The notes below the pieces were generated by a model, which was not told the origin of the DNA, made no database searches, and saw only the letters and a list, made by a program, of their open reading frames with translations. This document shows, piece after piece, positions 42,282 to 50,750 of a stretch of 56,568 nt of DNA. The position numbers were made by a program, and so were the translations under genes. The stretch comes from Clostridium disporicum. Lineage in GTDB: Bacteria > Bacillota > Clostridia > Clostridiales > Clostridiaceae. Numbering within the stretch: the first letter of the stretch is position 1; every line of letters begins with the position of its first letter. The DNA is taken from NCBI RefSeq assembly GCF_001405015.1, contig NZ_CYZX01000026.1, positions 1 to 56,568 on the forward strand. The letters run 5' to 3'.

Positions 42282-42749
42282 ATGTTTAGAGAAATTCGTA
42301 AAAAATCTAGAGAAATTTTTGATAATGATATAACTACTATTTTAAATTCAGCTGAATATGGAACTCTAGCTACAGTGGATGAATATGGTATGCCATATGC
42401 TACTCCATTAAATTATGTATACTATGATAATGCTATATATTTTCATTCTTCTCCTTACGGCCATAAACTTGATAATATCGCTAATAATTCTAAAGTATCT
42501 TTTTGTGTAGTTACTGATACATGTATAATCCCTGAGAAATTCACCACTAAATATAAAAGTGTAGTTGCCTTCGGTACTGCTTCTTGGGTTATAGGAACAG
42601 TTAAAGAAGCTGCTCTTATAGAATTTATAAAAAAATACTCTCCAGAATATTTAGAAAAAGGAAAAGCTTACGTAGAAAAAGCTAAAGCCTCAACTACCGT
42701 TATCAAAATAGAAATTGACTATTTAACAGGAAAATCATCAATTAAGTAA
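42282..42749 (+). CDS. Pyridoxamine 5'-phosphate oxidase-like flavoprotein (NimA-like)
   Basis: A 155-residue split-barrel FMN-binding protein: YGTLATVDEYGMPYATPLNYVYYDNAIYFHSSPYGHKLDNI is the usual N-terminal half with the flavin-contacting SSPYGHK. Relatives include NimA nitroimidazole-resistance proteins and small heme/flavin reductases. The start is the ATG at 42282 with GGGAGG seven bases upstream; a TTG five codons earlier is part of that site. It stands alone. Nitro-reduction or another flavin reaction is possible, but the substrate cannot be read from sequence. Confidence 0.85.
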   Translation: MFREIRKKSREIFDNDITTILNSAEYGTLATVDEYGMPYATPLNYVYYDNAIYFHSSPYGHKLDNIANNSKVSFCVVTDTCIIPEKFTTKYKSVVAFGTASWVIGTVKEAALIEFIKKYSPEYLEKGKAYVEKAKASTTVIKIEIDYLTGKSSIK

Positions 42750-42830
42750 ATTTCATAGCAATTTGGTGAAAAGTTTGACTTAGTCAAATGGAAATTTGAC
42801 AAACCTTATATAAATATATTTTTTCAATAA

Positions 42831-42869
42831 AAAAGGTTAGGGTAATTTTTAAAATCACTCTAACCTTTT
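42831..42869. terminator. Bidirectional terminator
   Basis: AAAAGGTTAG and CTAACCTTTT pair, with a further GT/AC step, between the flavoprotein gene and rsgI. T tracts lie on both strands. Confidence 0.8.
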
Positions 42870-42910
42870 AATGCTTTAATCATATCAAGTTAAAGAATTT
42901 AGATCAACCA

Positions 42911-43807
42911 TTAATCCTCATTCTTTTCGTCATCATCAATATCATCATTCTCATCATATTCATCGTCTTCGTCTTCATCTTCATTTTCATCTTCATCTTC
43001 ATTTTCTATTTCATCTTCAAGCCTATCTTCTAACTCATCTTGTAGTTCTTCAAGCTGATCTTCATCTAAAAATATGCTTCCATCAACATTTCGCAATAAT
43101 TCTAACATCTCTTGAGTTGTTAAATTTTCTATTGCATCTTCAAAATTATCCTCATCAAGTTTTACTAAGGCCTCATATTTACCTAAGCTAATTCCTTGGC
43201 TCTGAGCCTTTTCTAAATCTGATTTTTCTCCCTTTAAAAATGCTACATCAGTACCTTTAAATGTATTTTTAATAACCTGTTGAATATCTTTTTCATAATC
43301 AATATTCTCATTTCCAATAAAAGAAAATCCTACTAAAACTGCATTATTGTTATTTAAATAATTGCTTTGACTTAATAAATCTCTTAATGCTATTGTTCCT
43401 TCTTCAAAAGTCATTCCTTTTATTTTATCTAAACCTAATGCAATAGCCTCATCATTTATACCTTTTACACTCTTTATAATTCCTTTTTCATCTAAATTAA
43501 ATTCTATACTAGGATTTATATCAAAAGTTAAAACTGCATAAACATTATTCATTTTAGTAGTGAAAATATTCATTATTGGATTAATTAAAATTATAAATAA
43601 AGCTGCAATTGCGCCTAATGGTACTATATACTTTTTAAATGGAATTACCTTAGCTGCTTCTTTTTTCACATAAATGTCTTCTTCAAAAAAGAATATAGGG
43701 TTTCCTATCTTTAATCCATCTTTATTCTTTATTCTAGCTAATGTTCCATCTTCTTTCATAACAATAACATAGTCATCTTTTATTTCCATAACTATCCCTT
43801 TAAACAT
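42911..43807 (-). CDS. rsgI: RsgI-like anti-sigma factor with acidic extracellular tail
   Basis: A 298-residue single-span protein. The N-terminal 50 residues (GIVMEIKDDYVIVMKEDGTLARIK) are the anti-sigma domain that holds SigI. The membrane helix is about 58-81. Outside follows the RsgI middle domain, with FDINPSIEF at about 95-103; autoproteolysis between the Asn and Pro of such a motif is known for clostridial RsgI proteins. The C-terminus is a long Glu/Asp-rich tail (EDEDENEDEDEDDEY). Carbohydrate modules seen in cellulolytic species are absent, so the input is different. It lies ten bases after sigI. Confidence 0.9.
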   Translation of the reverse strand: MFKGIVMEIKDDYVIVMKEDGTLARIKNKDGLKIGNPIFFFEEDIYVKKEAAKVIPFKKYIVPLGAIAALFIILINPIMNIFTTKMNNVYAVLTFDINPSIEFNLDEKGIIKSVKGINDEAIALGLDKIKGMTFEEGTIALRDLLSQSNYLNNNNAVLVGFSFIGNENIDYEKDIQQVIKNTFKGTDVAFLKGEKSDLEKAQSQGISLGKYEALVKLDEDNFEDAIENLTTQEMLELLRNVDGSIFLDEDQLEELQDELEDRLEDEIENEDEDENEDEDEDDEYDENDDIDDDEKNED

Positions 43808-43817
43808 ACTGCACCTC

Positions 43818-44483
43818 CTATCTCTTTATCCATAATCTTAAGTTTCTAAAATTCTTATCAATAATAATTACTACGGATATTATAAATTTCTTACTTCTTT
43901 TAATCACTTTTTCTGTAACAGAAAACTTTACTGAAATTTGCTTTATAGGAAGTCTTCTTTTTTCATACATAAAACTAGTTAATGGCTTTTCCTTGCTAAC
44001 CTTTTCTGATAATTCTATGGCATTTCTTCTTGTATCTTCATGTTTAGGCGCCTCATCCACTAAATCTTCAAAAGTAAAGCCAAAGGCTTCTATTTCATTT
44101 TTCAGTTTACCTATTTCATTTGATAATTCATCACTTTCTTCAACCACTGTCTCTGCTACTTCAGATATGTCAATCCCTTTATCTTTAAGAGCTTCTATTG
44201 ATTCAACTTTATTATTTCTATTCTCTTTTATTAGATAATTTTTCACTCTACTACTTATGACAAGCTTTGCAAAAGATGAAAAACTGCCTCTGCTCTCTTC
44301 ATATTTATCTATAGCCTCTTTAAATGCAATGAGTGCTATACTTAATTCATCATCATTTTCTACGGATACGTATCTCCCAGTAATTGAACTTACAGTTTTT
44401 ACTATAAACGCCATATAGTCTTGGATTAATTTATCTATACTAGTATTTTTAATATCATTAATATTCTCTTCTATAAATTCCAT
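43818..44483 (-). CDS. sigI: RNA polymerase sigma factor SigI
   Basis: A 221-residue alternative sigma factor of the SigI family. Region 2 is visible in DDELSIALIAFKEAIDKYEESRGSFSSFAKLVISSRVKNYLIKE. The C-terminal DNA-reading part is LPIKQISVKFSVTEKVIKRSKKFIISVVIII, typical of SigI rather than of classical region 4. It is followed by its anti-sigma gene, the standard sigI-rsgI pair, controlling heat, envelope or polysaccharide responses depending on species. A hairpin and a secreted acidic protein gene lie immediately upstream in the same direction. Confidence 0.92.
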   Translation of the reverse strand: MEFIEENINDIKNTSIDKLIQDYMAFIVKTVSSITGRYVSVENDDELSIALIAFKEAIDKYEESRGSFSSFAKLVISSRVKNYLIKENRNNKVESIEALKDKGIDISEVAETVVEESDELSNEIGKLKNEIEAFGFTFEDLVDEAPKHEDTRRNAIELSEKVSKEKPLTSFMYEKRRLPIKQISVKFSVTEKVIKRSKKFIISVVIIIDKNFRNLRLWIKR

Positions 44484-44525
44484 TTAATTATCTATACCAC
44501 CTCTCTATTTTTCCTTACAACAAAA

Positions 44526-44547
44526 CTCTAGGAGTATCCTCCTAGAG
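44526..44547 (-). terminator. Hairpin between the acidic secreted protein gene and sigI
   Basis: Perfect arms CTCTAGGAG / CTCCTAGAG around four bases. On the minus strand TTTTGTTG follows, a short U tract. It may end most transcripts from the upstream gene while letting some read through into sigI. Confidence 0.65.
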
Positions 44548-44580
44548 ATATTGTTAACATAATACTCTGCTAAAATTCAA

Positions 44581-45249
44581 TTAATCATTATCATAGTGAT
44601 CATCTATATCATCAAAGTCATTTATATCATCAATGTCATCATAATCATCATAGTCATAATCATCATGATCTAAATCTAATCCTGCTTCATGTTCTTTTAA
44701 GTCAATTATATCCTCTATTACATCATCATATTTTTGTCCATATTGATTTTCTAATTCATTTTCTAAAATCTCATCCCATGCTTCACCATTCTTAGCAAAT
44801 AAATCATTAGCCCAATTTGTTCCATATTTACTTTCTATAGCTTTTATTATCTCATCTCTTTTACCTATTTCTTCTGATGTATAATAATCATAGTCATCTA
44901 TATCATCAATACCTAACTCATTTTCTTCTCTTTCTATAACATAATCAATCAAATCATCATACTTTATACCAAAATATGCTTCTAACTCATTTTCTAAAAC
45001 TTCATCCCATCTGTCACCATTTTTTGCTAATAAATCTGTTGCCCAATTTGCTCCATACTTATTTACAAGATAATTTTCTATTTCTGATGTAGTAACATTT
45101 CCTCCAGTATATTTTGAAGTATTTGTATTTACTGGCTTTACTTCTACTGTTTTATTCATTGATCCATCATTACTTGAAGCCATTGCTGTTAACCCAACTC
45201 CACATACCCCTGCTAATACTAATCCTGCTAAAATTTTATTCATTTTCAT
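44581..45249 (-). CDS. Secreted acidic protein with two tandem domains, next to sigI
   Basis: A 222-residue exported protein. A signal peptide (MKMNKILAGLVLAGVCGVGL, likely cut after TAMA) is followed by a short Ser/Thr linker and two copies of a domain of about 65 residues. Both copies share the core KYGxNWAxDLxAKNGxxWDExLENELE and then KYDDxI. Each copy ends in an Asp/Tyr-rich tract, the last one (DYDYDDYDDIDD and onward) forming the C-terminus. GGAGG precedes the chosen ATG. I do not recognise the domain. The acid tracts suggest calcium or surface binding. Position suggests control by, or signalling to, SigI-RsgI. Confidence 0.8.
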   Translation of the reverse strand: MKMNKILAGLVLAGVCGVGLTAMASSNDGSMNKTVEVKPVNTNTSKYTGGNVTTSEIENYLVNKYGANWATDLLAKNGDRWDEVLENELEAYFGIKYDDLIDYVIEREENELGIDDIDDYDYYTSEEIGKRDEIIKAIESKYGTNWANDLFAKNGEAWDEILENELENQYGQKYDDVIEDIIDLKEHEAGLDLDHDDYDYDDYDDIDDINDFDDIDDHYDND

Positions 45250-45277
45250 TTTAAATTCCTCCATTTACTCTCTTTAG

Positions 45278-45310
45278 TATTAAATACCTAATGTATTTTT
45301 TATTTAGGTA
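45278..45310 (-). promoter_or_regulatory. Promoter-like element, copy A
   Basis: Minus-strand TACCTAAATAAAAAAT, eight variable bases, TATTTAATA. It ends 29 bases before the start of the acidic secreted protein. An identical arrangement recurs 117 bases upstream (copy B). The conserved two-block layout resembles a -35/-10 pair of an alternative sigma factor; SigI is the obvious candidate. Confidence 0.5.
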
Positions 45311-45341
45311 TCACTTTTCTCATTTTCATCAATTTATTTTT

Positions 45342-45360
45342 ACATTGTCTAATACAATGT
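45342..45360 (-). other. Small hairpin between the two promoter-like copies
   Basis: ACATTG / CAATGT around seven bases. On the minus strand it is followed by TAAAAATAAATTG. It could pause or end transcripts starting at the distal copy B. Confidence 0.35.
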
Positions 45361-45394
45361 TTAAGAACTTTTTTATTTCATTTCCTTCTGACAC

Positions 45395-45427
45395 TATTAA
45401 ATACAATTAAGATTTTTTATTTAGGTA
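45395..45427 (-). promoter_or_regulatory. Promoter-like element, copy B
   Basis: Minus-strand TACCTAAATAAAAAAT, eight variable bases, TATTTAATA: the same 33-base layout as copy A, located 117 bases further from the gene. Only the eight-base middle differs (CTTAATTG here, ACATTAGG in copy A). Confidence 0.5.
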
Positions 45428-45487
45428 CTTTTTTATTAAAATTTAAATTTTTTATTTTATAATTTAATGATTATTTATAAAATAAAA

Positions 45488-45512
45488 GAAGCTATGCATT
45501 TTGCTTAGCTTC
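45488..45512 (-). terminator. Intrinsic terminator after the HAD gene
   Basis: GAAGCTA / TAGCTTC arms with inner pairs, followed on the minus strand by TTTTATTTT. Confidence 0.8.
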
Positions 45513-45534
45513 CTTAACCTATATTAATAATATT

Positions 45535-46167
45535 TTATTTTTCTATTAAGCTCTTTAATTCTTCAAATCTATCTATTATTAATTGTGAATCCTCTACATT
45601 GCCAAATCCATATCTTGCATAAACAAATGGAATATTACATAACTTTGTTGCATTATAATCTCCTTCTGTATCTCCAACATATATAGGATTTTTTAAATTA
45701 TTTCTCTCAATTACTAACTTTATATTCTCCCCTTTAGGTAAGCCAGTTCTTTCATAATTCTCAAAGTCAATAAAATACTTTTCTAAGTTATGAGCTTCCA
45801 AGAAGGCTTCAACATAACCATTTTGACAATTGCTAACAATAAATAGCTTGTACTTTTTATTAAGTTCAATAAGCACCTCTTCAACATTATCATATAAATT
45901 CCCACCATTTACTCTTAAATAATCACATTCAGCTGCTGCACACTCATCAAATATTTTTAATCCTAATTTTTTATCAATATTTGGTAGTAATCTTTCAACT
46001 ATCTCCTCAGATGTTAATCCCATTATACTTTGAATCTCTTCAATTGTAATAACCTTATTAATTTCTTGATAATTATTTTTTAATACATTATTCCATACGT
46101 CTAAAATACTATAAGTTGCATCCCACAACGTCCCATCTAAATCAAATATAATACTATCTATTCTCAT
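45535..46167 (-). CDS. HAD family hydrolase, phosphoglycolate phosphatase-like
   Basis: A 210-residue haloacid-dehalogenase phosphatase of the Gph/PgmB branch. Motif I is IIFDLDGTLWDAT (6-18), motif II FIVSNCQNG and motif IV YVGDTEGDYNATKLCNIPFVYARYGFG. The helical cap follows motif I. The substrate is unpredictable within this family. The ATG is preceded by GGTGGAG. It is monocistronic, with its own terminator. Confidence 0.88.
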   Translation of the reverse strand: MRIDSIIFDLDGTLWDATYSILDVWNNVLKNNYQEINKVITIEEIQSIMGLTSEEIVERLLPNIDKKLGLKIFDECAAAECDYLRVNGGNLYDNVEEVLIELNKKYKLFIVSNCQNGYVEAFLEAHNLEKYFIDFENYERTGLPKGENIKLVIERNNLKNPIYVGDTEGDYNATKLCNIPFVYARYGFGNVEDSQLIIDRFEELKSLIEK

Positions 46168-46344
46168 CCCTATTTCTCCACCTTTTAAATTTATACCCTT
46201 GCTTATTATGAAAACTAAAATACCTCTCTATATAAATATATCATTATGGCTAATATAAAACTATATTACTTTTATACTCTTTTAGCCTCATACTTTTTTT
46301 ATATTAGGGCAAATTAAAATATAACTTTATTTTGAGGTGTAATT

Positions 46345-46680
46345 ATGCTTGAAGAATTATTTGATATTTATCTACCGATTTTAATTCATCTTTTTGAATT
46401 AATGGGAATTATTATATTAACTCTAGGTACTTTCACTGCCTTTATCAACTACTTTAGAGGTAAATTCTCAAAAAAAGATTATAAGGTTAAATATGAATTT
46501 GCTGATGTTATGGTTACAGCATTAGATTTTAAATTATCAGCTGAAATTTTAAAAACCGTAATAATAAGAAGCAAGGAAGAACTAGTAATCCTTGCTGTAG
46601 TATTTATAATAAGAATTATTATGACTTTTGTGTTAGAAAAAGAAATGAAAACACAAGAAAAGAAAGAAAAATTTAAATAA
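46345..46680 (+). CDS. DUF1622 family membrane protein
   Basis: A 111-residue membrane protein with about three helices. FELMGIIILTLGTFTAFINYFRG and LDFKLSAEILKTVIIRSKEELVILAVVFIIRIIMTFVLEKE match the DUF1622 pattern, a family of small integral membrane proteins of unknown role. GAGGTGT stands before the ATG. It is transcribed alone and ends at a hairpin terminator. Confidence 0.82.
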   Translation: MLEELFDIYLPILIHLFELMGIIILTLGTFTAFINYFRGKFSKKDYKVKYEFADVMVTALDFKLSAEILKTVIIRSKEELVILAVVFIIRIIMTFVLEKEMKTQEKKEKFK

Positions 46681-46701
46681 AGTGCAAACTAATACAATTA
46701 A

Positions 46702-46734
46702 GAGTTAATAATTTAAATACTAAATTATTAACTC
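46702..46734. terminator. Bidirectional terminator
   Basis: Perfect 14-base arms (46702-46715 and 46721-46734) with a five-base loop. TTCTCTTTT follows on the plus strand. Confidence 0.8.
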
Positions 46735-46776
46735 TTCTCTTTTAACTATTAATTTTATTAATTCGTTACAATATTA

Positions 46777-49398
46777 TTAACTAGCTTTTGAATCCATATT
46801 AATTATACTAAGTAGCCTTAGCTTATTGACTTCTAAATTATTATTATCATTATTGTAGCTATACCATCTATTCATAAATTCTTCGTTTGAATCTATTAAA
46901 TCTTGAAAATATACAATATTTAAATCATCAATAAAACCATTTAAAACCTCATTAAATTCTTCTGATTTAAGTAAATTTACAATGAAACCTCTATTCCAGC
47001 TTTCATCATTTATATATTTATCATTAATAACTTGTCCTTCTTTTGGTAATGATTTATCTACAGTATTTCTTACTATATTTTCATTACCATATAACGCTAC
47101 TAGTAAATTTATAAAGTTTTCTTTTGGTGGGGCTATCTTATTAACATAACAATCTATATTGTACTTTTCTTTTATATAATTATAAAATTCTATTATTTTA
47201 TAAAGACTTAAAATCCACGCATTTTCTTCAAATTCAGAAATAACCTTAAATTCATTTATTAATAAATCTTCTTTTCTTTTATCTAAAACTCCTAATTTAT
47301 ACTCTTTTATCTGTTTATCCATCCACTTTATCAAAGCTGTATTATTTATTGTATCCACATCACTTTCATAAACTGGAATATAGTATTTATCATTAATTAA
47401 TTTGTAGTAAAGAATCCTTTTTCTATAACAACTACTAATAAAGTTATCATATTTAATTAAATTTTCTTTCCAATTATAAAATCTCTGATCCCATATAAAC
47501 CCTATTGAATCAAGCTTTTCTATGAATTCTGGATTTAAAATTCTCTTATTATAAAGAGTTCTTTGAAGACTTATAAAACTATATAATCTACTATACTCTT
47601 CTGAATTAGGTACATTTATGTTCCCATATAAGCTTTTAAACTCACATAATGCGTCAAAATACTCTTCCCAATTATATGTTATCTTTTTCTCTATATTTTT
47701 AAGTTGCGATATTAGTTCAAAATGCTCATCATATAACGCTAAACGCACCTCATCACTTTCTACCCCTATACTTTTTCTATACTCATTATGTAAAGCTTTA
47801 GCTTCTTCTAACTGAGTTCTAAACTTCATAAGCTCTAAATTATCTATATTATCTACAAAGTCAAACACAATAGGAGTTTTATTAGCTGAATCTGCTGTTA
47901 GACATCGTCCAAGTTGCTGATAATATATAGTTGGAGATTTAGTTGTTCTAAGCATAATAATTCCACTTATATTTTTAATGTGAATTCCTTCATTTAATTT
48001 ACTTATGGAAAATAATAGTTTTACTTCTTCTTTACAATCATTATTTTCAAAATCAAAAAGCTCTAAAGTATTATTATTCTCTGATGTCACTATGTACTCT
48101 TTAACTTTTACAGTAGGTTCTAAAATATTATTAAACCAAGTTATTACCTCATCCTTCATTTCATTTAGGTGTTTATTATTTTCACAAAAAACTATGAATT
48201 TTAGATTATCTACTTTAGGTAAATGCTTCTTAATAACATGCTCTGCTTTACTTTCTTTTTCGTATAAAGCTTTATAAATATTAAGCTCTTCTATATACTT
48301 TTTTCTATCCTCTGTAGATATATTATATTTTTTCATTAGCTTCATCTTTTTATCTATTTCTTTATCAAGATTATACATAGCTGAAACATATATAGGACTA
48401 GGTAAAATCCTTCTTACTATAGCTTCTGAAAGGCTTAATGGTGTTGTAGATACACCATCTAAAAGCTCACTAATCATATCTCTATTATTATCTAAAAATC
48501 TTATTGGAGTTGCTGATAATCCTACAACTTTTGCACTTGAATTTTTATCTAAAATGTAGCTTACAGCTTTCCCCCAGTTTAATGCCCCAGCTCTATGAAG
48601 CTCATCTAAAATTATTAAATCTACCTTTAAATTATCTATCTTCCCTTTAGAGTACATAGCTGAAAACTTACTATATGTATAAAATTTACACCTTGTCATA
48701 CTCCAAGGGGCTAGTCTCTTCAATCTCTCAATAATTTCATTTGTAGGTGCTAAAAGAATAGAATCTTTCTTTATATAGTCAAATAATAATTGAAGTATAA
48801 TAAAACTCTTTCCTGTTCCCGTAGCATTAGGTACAGCTACTCTATTTTTATTTTCTAATATTGCCTTTATTTCTTTATATGTATATCTATTATGAGGTCT
48901 TAAATCTGGCAATAATACTTGCCCATTATCAACTTCTGAAAAATTATTTATAAGCTCTTCAATGTAATCAAAACTTTCTAAAGTCATGTTAGTTTTATTA
49001 AATATATTAATCTTTTCAACATATCCATTTAAGGATATTATCATAAAATATTTGCAGTTATATCTTTTGCTAGATTCTTTTTCAAACTTAACTAATTCTT
49101 CTCTTATCACTGTATTAGTTAATGGCTTATTTACATTTTTAGCTTGTACTATCCATACTACTTTATTAGGATTATTCTTTCTTGATAAAAGTATATCTGC
49201 TCCCCCATCCCATGAGCCTCCATTAACTGTTGCTATAAATCCATTACCTTCAAAAAGAAATGCTAAATACTCCTCAAATAGTTTTCCTTTAATATGTATA
49301 TAAGCTTCATTTAATATTTCCTTGATTAAATATATTTCCTTATTGTAGGTCATCTTCTTTAGTTTATCTAATATGCAATTTTTATCTTCTTCTTTCAT
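46777..49398 (-). CDS. Nuclease-helicase fusion (Mrr-like PD-(D/E)xK plus DEAD/DEAH helicase)
   Basis: An 873-residue fusion. Residues about 35-100 form a restriction-endonuclease-like domain: KLFEEYLAFLFEGNGF, then GGADILL with D68 and QAK with K87, the D-xn-QxK site of Mrr-type nucleases. A superfamily-2 helicase follows: Walker A NATGTGKS near 190, DELH near 265, LSATPIRF and motif VI QQLGRCL. The C-terminal third carries helicase-associated modules (WEEYFDALCEFKSLYGNINVP). There is no methylase or specificity gene nearby. A solitary anti-phage or foreign-DNA defence role is likely but unproven. Confidence 0.85.
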   Translation of the reverse strand: MKEEDKNCILDKLKKMTYNKEIYLIKEILNEAYIHIKGKLFEEYLAFLFEGNGFIATVNGGSWDGGADILLSRKNNPNKVVWIVQAKNVNKPLTNTVIREELVKFEKESSKRYNCKYFMIISLNGYVEKINIFNKTNMTLESFDYIEELINNFSEVDNGQVLLPDLRPHNRYTYKEIKAILENKNRVAVPNATGTGKSFIILQLLFDYIKKDSILLAPTNEIIERLKRLAPWSMTRCKFYTYSKFSAMYSKGKIDNLKVDLIILDELHRAGALNWGKAVSYILDKNSSAKVVGLSATPIRFLDNNRDMISELLDGVSTTPLSLSEAIVRRILPSPIYVSAMYNLDKEIDKKMKLMKKYNISTEDRKKYIEELNIYKALYEKESKAEHVIKKHLPKVDNLKFIVFCENNKHLNEMKDEVITWFNNILEPTVKVKEYIVTSENNNTLELFDFENNDCKEEVKLLFSISKLNEGIHIKNISGIIMLRTTKSPTIYYQQLGRCLTADSANKTPIVFDFVDNIDNLELMKFRTQLEEAKALHNEYRKSIGVESDEVRLALYDEHFELISQLKNIEKKITYNWEEYFDALCEFKSLYGNINVPNSEEYSRLYSFISLQRTLYNKRILNPEFIEKLDSIGFIWDQRFYNWKENLIKYDNFISSCYRKRILYYKLINDKYYIPVYESDVDTINNTALIKWMDKQIKEYKLGVLDKRKEDLLINEFKVISEFEENAWILSLYKIIEFYNYIKEKYNIDCYVNKIAPPKENFINLLVALYGNENIVRNTVDKSLPKEGQVINDKYINDESWNRGFIVNLLKSEEFNEVLNGFIDDLNIVYFQDLIDSNEEFMNRWYSYNNDNNNLEVNKLRLLSIINMDSKAS

Positions 49399-49622
49399 AT
49401 CTTAAGAAATTTTCTCCTATGTTAGTAATCTTTTCTTTCTTAATATAGCAAGAATAGTTAATACTCCCAAGACAAAAATATCCATTTAATAATGTAATTT
49501 GTTCCAAATTTGAATTTTGTTTAACTTTTTTGAAGATATAGATGAATTTTACTCCATTATTTTTAGATAGAATTACTATTTATAATTAAGCTAAATAAAC
49601 TTAAGAAATAAGAATTTTACTT

Positions 49623-49787
49623 CTAATCGTCGCTACATACACAGAATGAATTTTGTAGCTCTACATATTCTTCTTTACTAAGTGATTTTAAGTATTCATC
49701 AAAGTGATCTTCTGAACAAAAGTATCCAATCTTATTTTCAAAATAATCTTTTGATAATTCTTTTTTGCAAAATAAACATTTTTTCAT
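49623..49787 (-). CDS. 54-residue cysteine-rich putative zinc-binding protein
   Basis: A short minus-strand frame: MKKCLFCKKELSKDYFENK, then GYFCSEDHFDEYLKSLSKEE and a tail ending FCVCSDD. The CxxC pair followed by CSEDH is a zinc-ribbon-like arrangement, as in small TRASH/MYM-type fingers, and a CxC follows near the end. Codon use is normal. A GTGATAAAA stretch and an upstream AGGATA precede the ATG, a modest binding site. It lies between the nuclease-helicase gene and a membrane protein gene; function unknown. Confidence 0.6.
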   Translation of the reverse strand: MKKCLFCKKELSKDYFENKIGYFCSEDHFDEYLKSLSKEEYVELQNSFCVCSDD

Positions 49788-49849
49788 TTTTATCACTATC
49801 CTAACCTTCGTTAATTTTATATTTCATATGTTATATATCTTAAAATATT

Positions 49850-49890
49850 AATAGTTACTATTTTATCTTATAGACAAAATAGTAACTATT
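49850..49890 (-). terminator. Hairpin after the membrane-anchored protein gene
   Basis: Perfect 15-base arms (49850-49864 and 49876-49890) with an 11-base loop. The downstream tract on the minus strand is only moderately T-rich. Confidence 0.6.
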
Positions 49891-49921
49891 ACACTTCTTC
49901 ATTAAAAATAGTTTCTACAAT

Positions 49922-50668
49922 TTACTTACTTTTATTAGAGCTTGAAGAAGACTCCTTCATTTTACTACTTATTATAGAATTTTCAATTATAGTGTAAAAT
50001 ATAGCCTCTTCTACATCAATATCACTTTTATCTCTTATCTCAATATTATATCTATGTGTTGGACTAAAAAATCTTCCATCTATGACATAGTCTACATTAT
50101 TCTCATTATCATAAATTTTATAATCTTTACAGAACAGTATCGCATCTGGAATAGCTCTCCCCTGTTTATTATGATTTTCATCATAGAAGTATTGTACACG
50201 CTTTAATCTCCAAAAGTCTCTTTGCTTTTCCTCACCTATATATCCAGTTGTATCTCCGTTAGCATCTTCTACCTTTGCTAATCTATTAATTGATATATTA
50301 AAAAGTTTTACTTGTGTTAATCCTAACCTTTTTATTTGACTTTCCTTCTTTATAAGATTGCCATGAATATCCTTTAACTGAAGAGTATCTCCAAAGATAG
50401 GAAAGAATTTTCCTTTAACTTCGCCTATTAAAACTCCATCACTAAGAATATAATAATGTTTTCTAAAGGAAAATAATTTTTTCTCCATAGTAATTTCATC
50501 AGAAAGTTCTATTATTTCTTCAAAAGTCTGTGTTTGTGGATTGATTATATCTGTTGATGTTTTTCCAAATACTCTAATCTTTTGAGCAATGTAAAATCCT
50601 AATGTCAATAAAAGTATAAATATAAGTATTCCACATACTATCTTAATAAATTTATTTAAAACTCTCAT
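49922..50668 (-). CDS. Membrane-anchored protein with LURP-one/YxjI-like domain
   Basis: A 248-residue protein with one N-terminal helix (IVCGILIFILLLTLGFYIAQK) and a soluble beta-rich domain. The pattern YYILSDGVLIGEVKGKFFPIFGDTLQLKDIHGNLIKKESQI resembles the tubby-like LURP-one-related/YxjI fold, in which strands read out phospholipids or act as scaffold. The match is by eye only. The C-terminus is serine-rich (SSSSSNKSK). GGGGGAAG precedes the ATG. It is monocistronic; function unknown. Confidence 0.6.
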   Translation of the reverse strand: MRVLNKFIKIVCGILIFILLLTLGFYIAQKIRVFGKTSTDIINPQTQTFEEIIELSDEITMEKKLFSFRKHYYILSDGVLIGEVKGKFFPIFGDTLQLKDIHGNLIKKESQIKRLGLTQVKLFNISINRLAKVEDANGDTTGYIGEEKQRDFWRLKRVQYFYDENHNKQGRAIPDAILFCKDYKIYDNENNVDYVIDGRFFSPTHRYNIEIRDKSDIDVEEAIFYTIIENSIISSKMKESSSSSNKSK

Positions 50669-50750
50669 TTTCTTCCCCCAACTAATATAAGTTATTAAAT
50701 AATTGTATCACCGAAAAATTAGTCCAGCAAGTTATAAACTAAGAACAAAA

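Noticed and set aside
42773..42790. TTTGAC-TTA-GTCAAA palindrome after the NimA-like gene, as a CtsR site
   Set aside because: CtsR sites are direct repeats with a three-base gap; this is inverted and lies in a 3' region.
46248..46291. GGCTAA / TTAGCC pairing upstream of the DUF1622 gene
   Set aside because: Six-base arms with a 30-base AT-rich loop can occur by chance; no T tract or operator logic.
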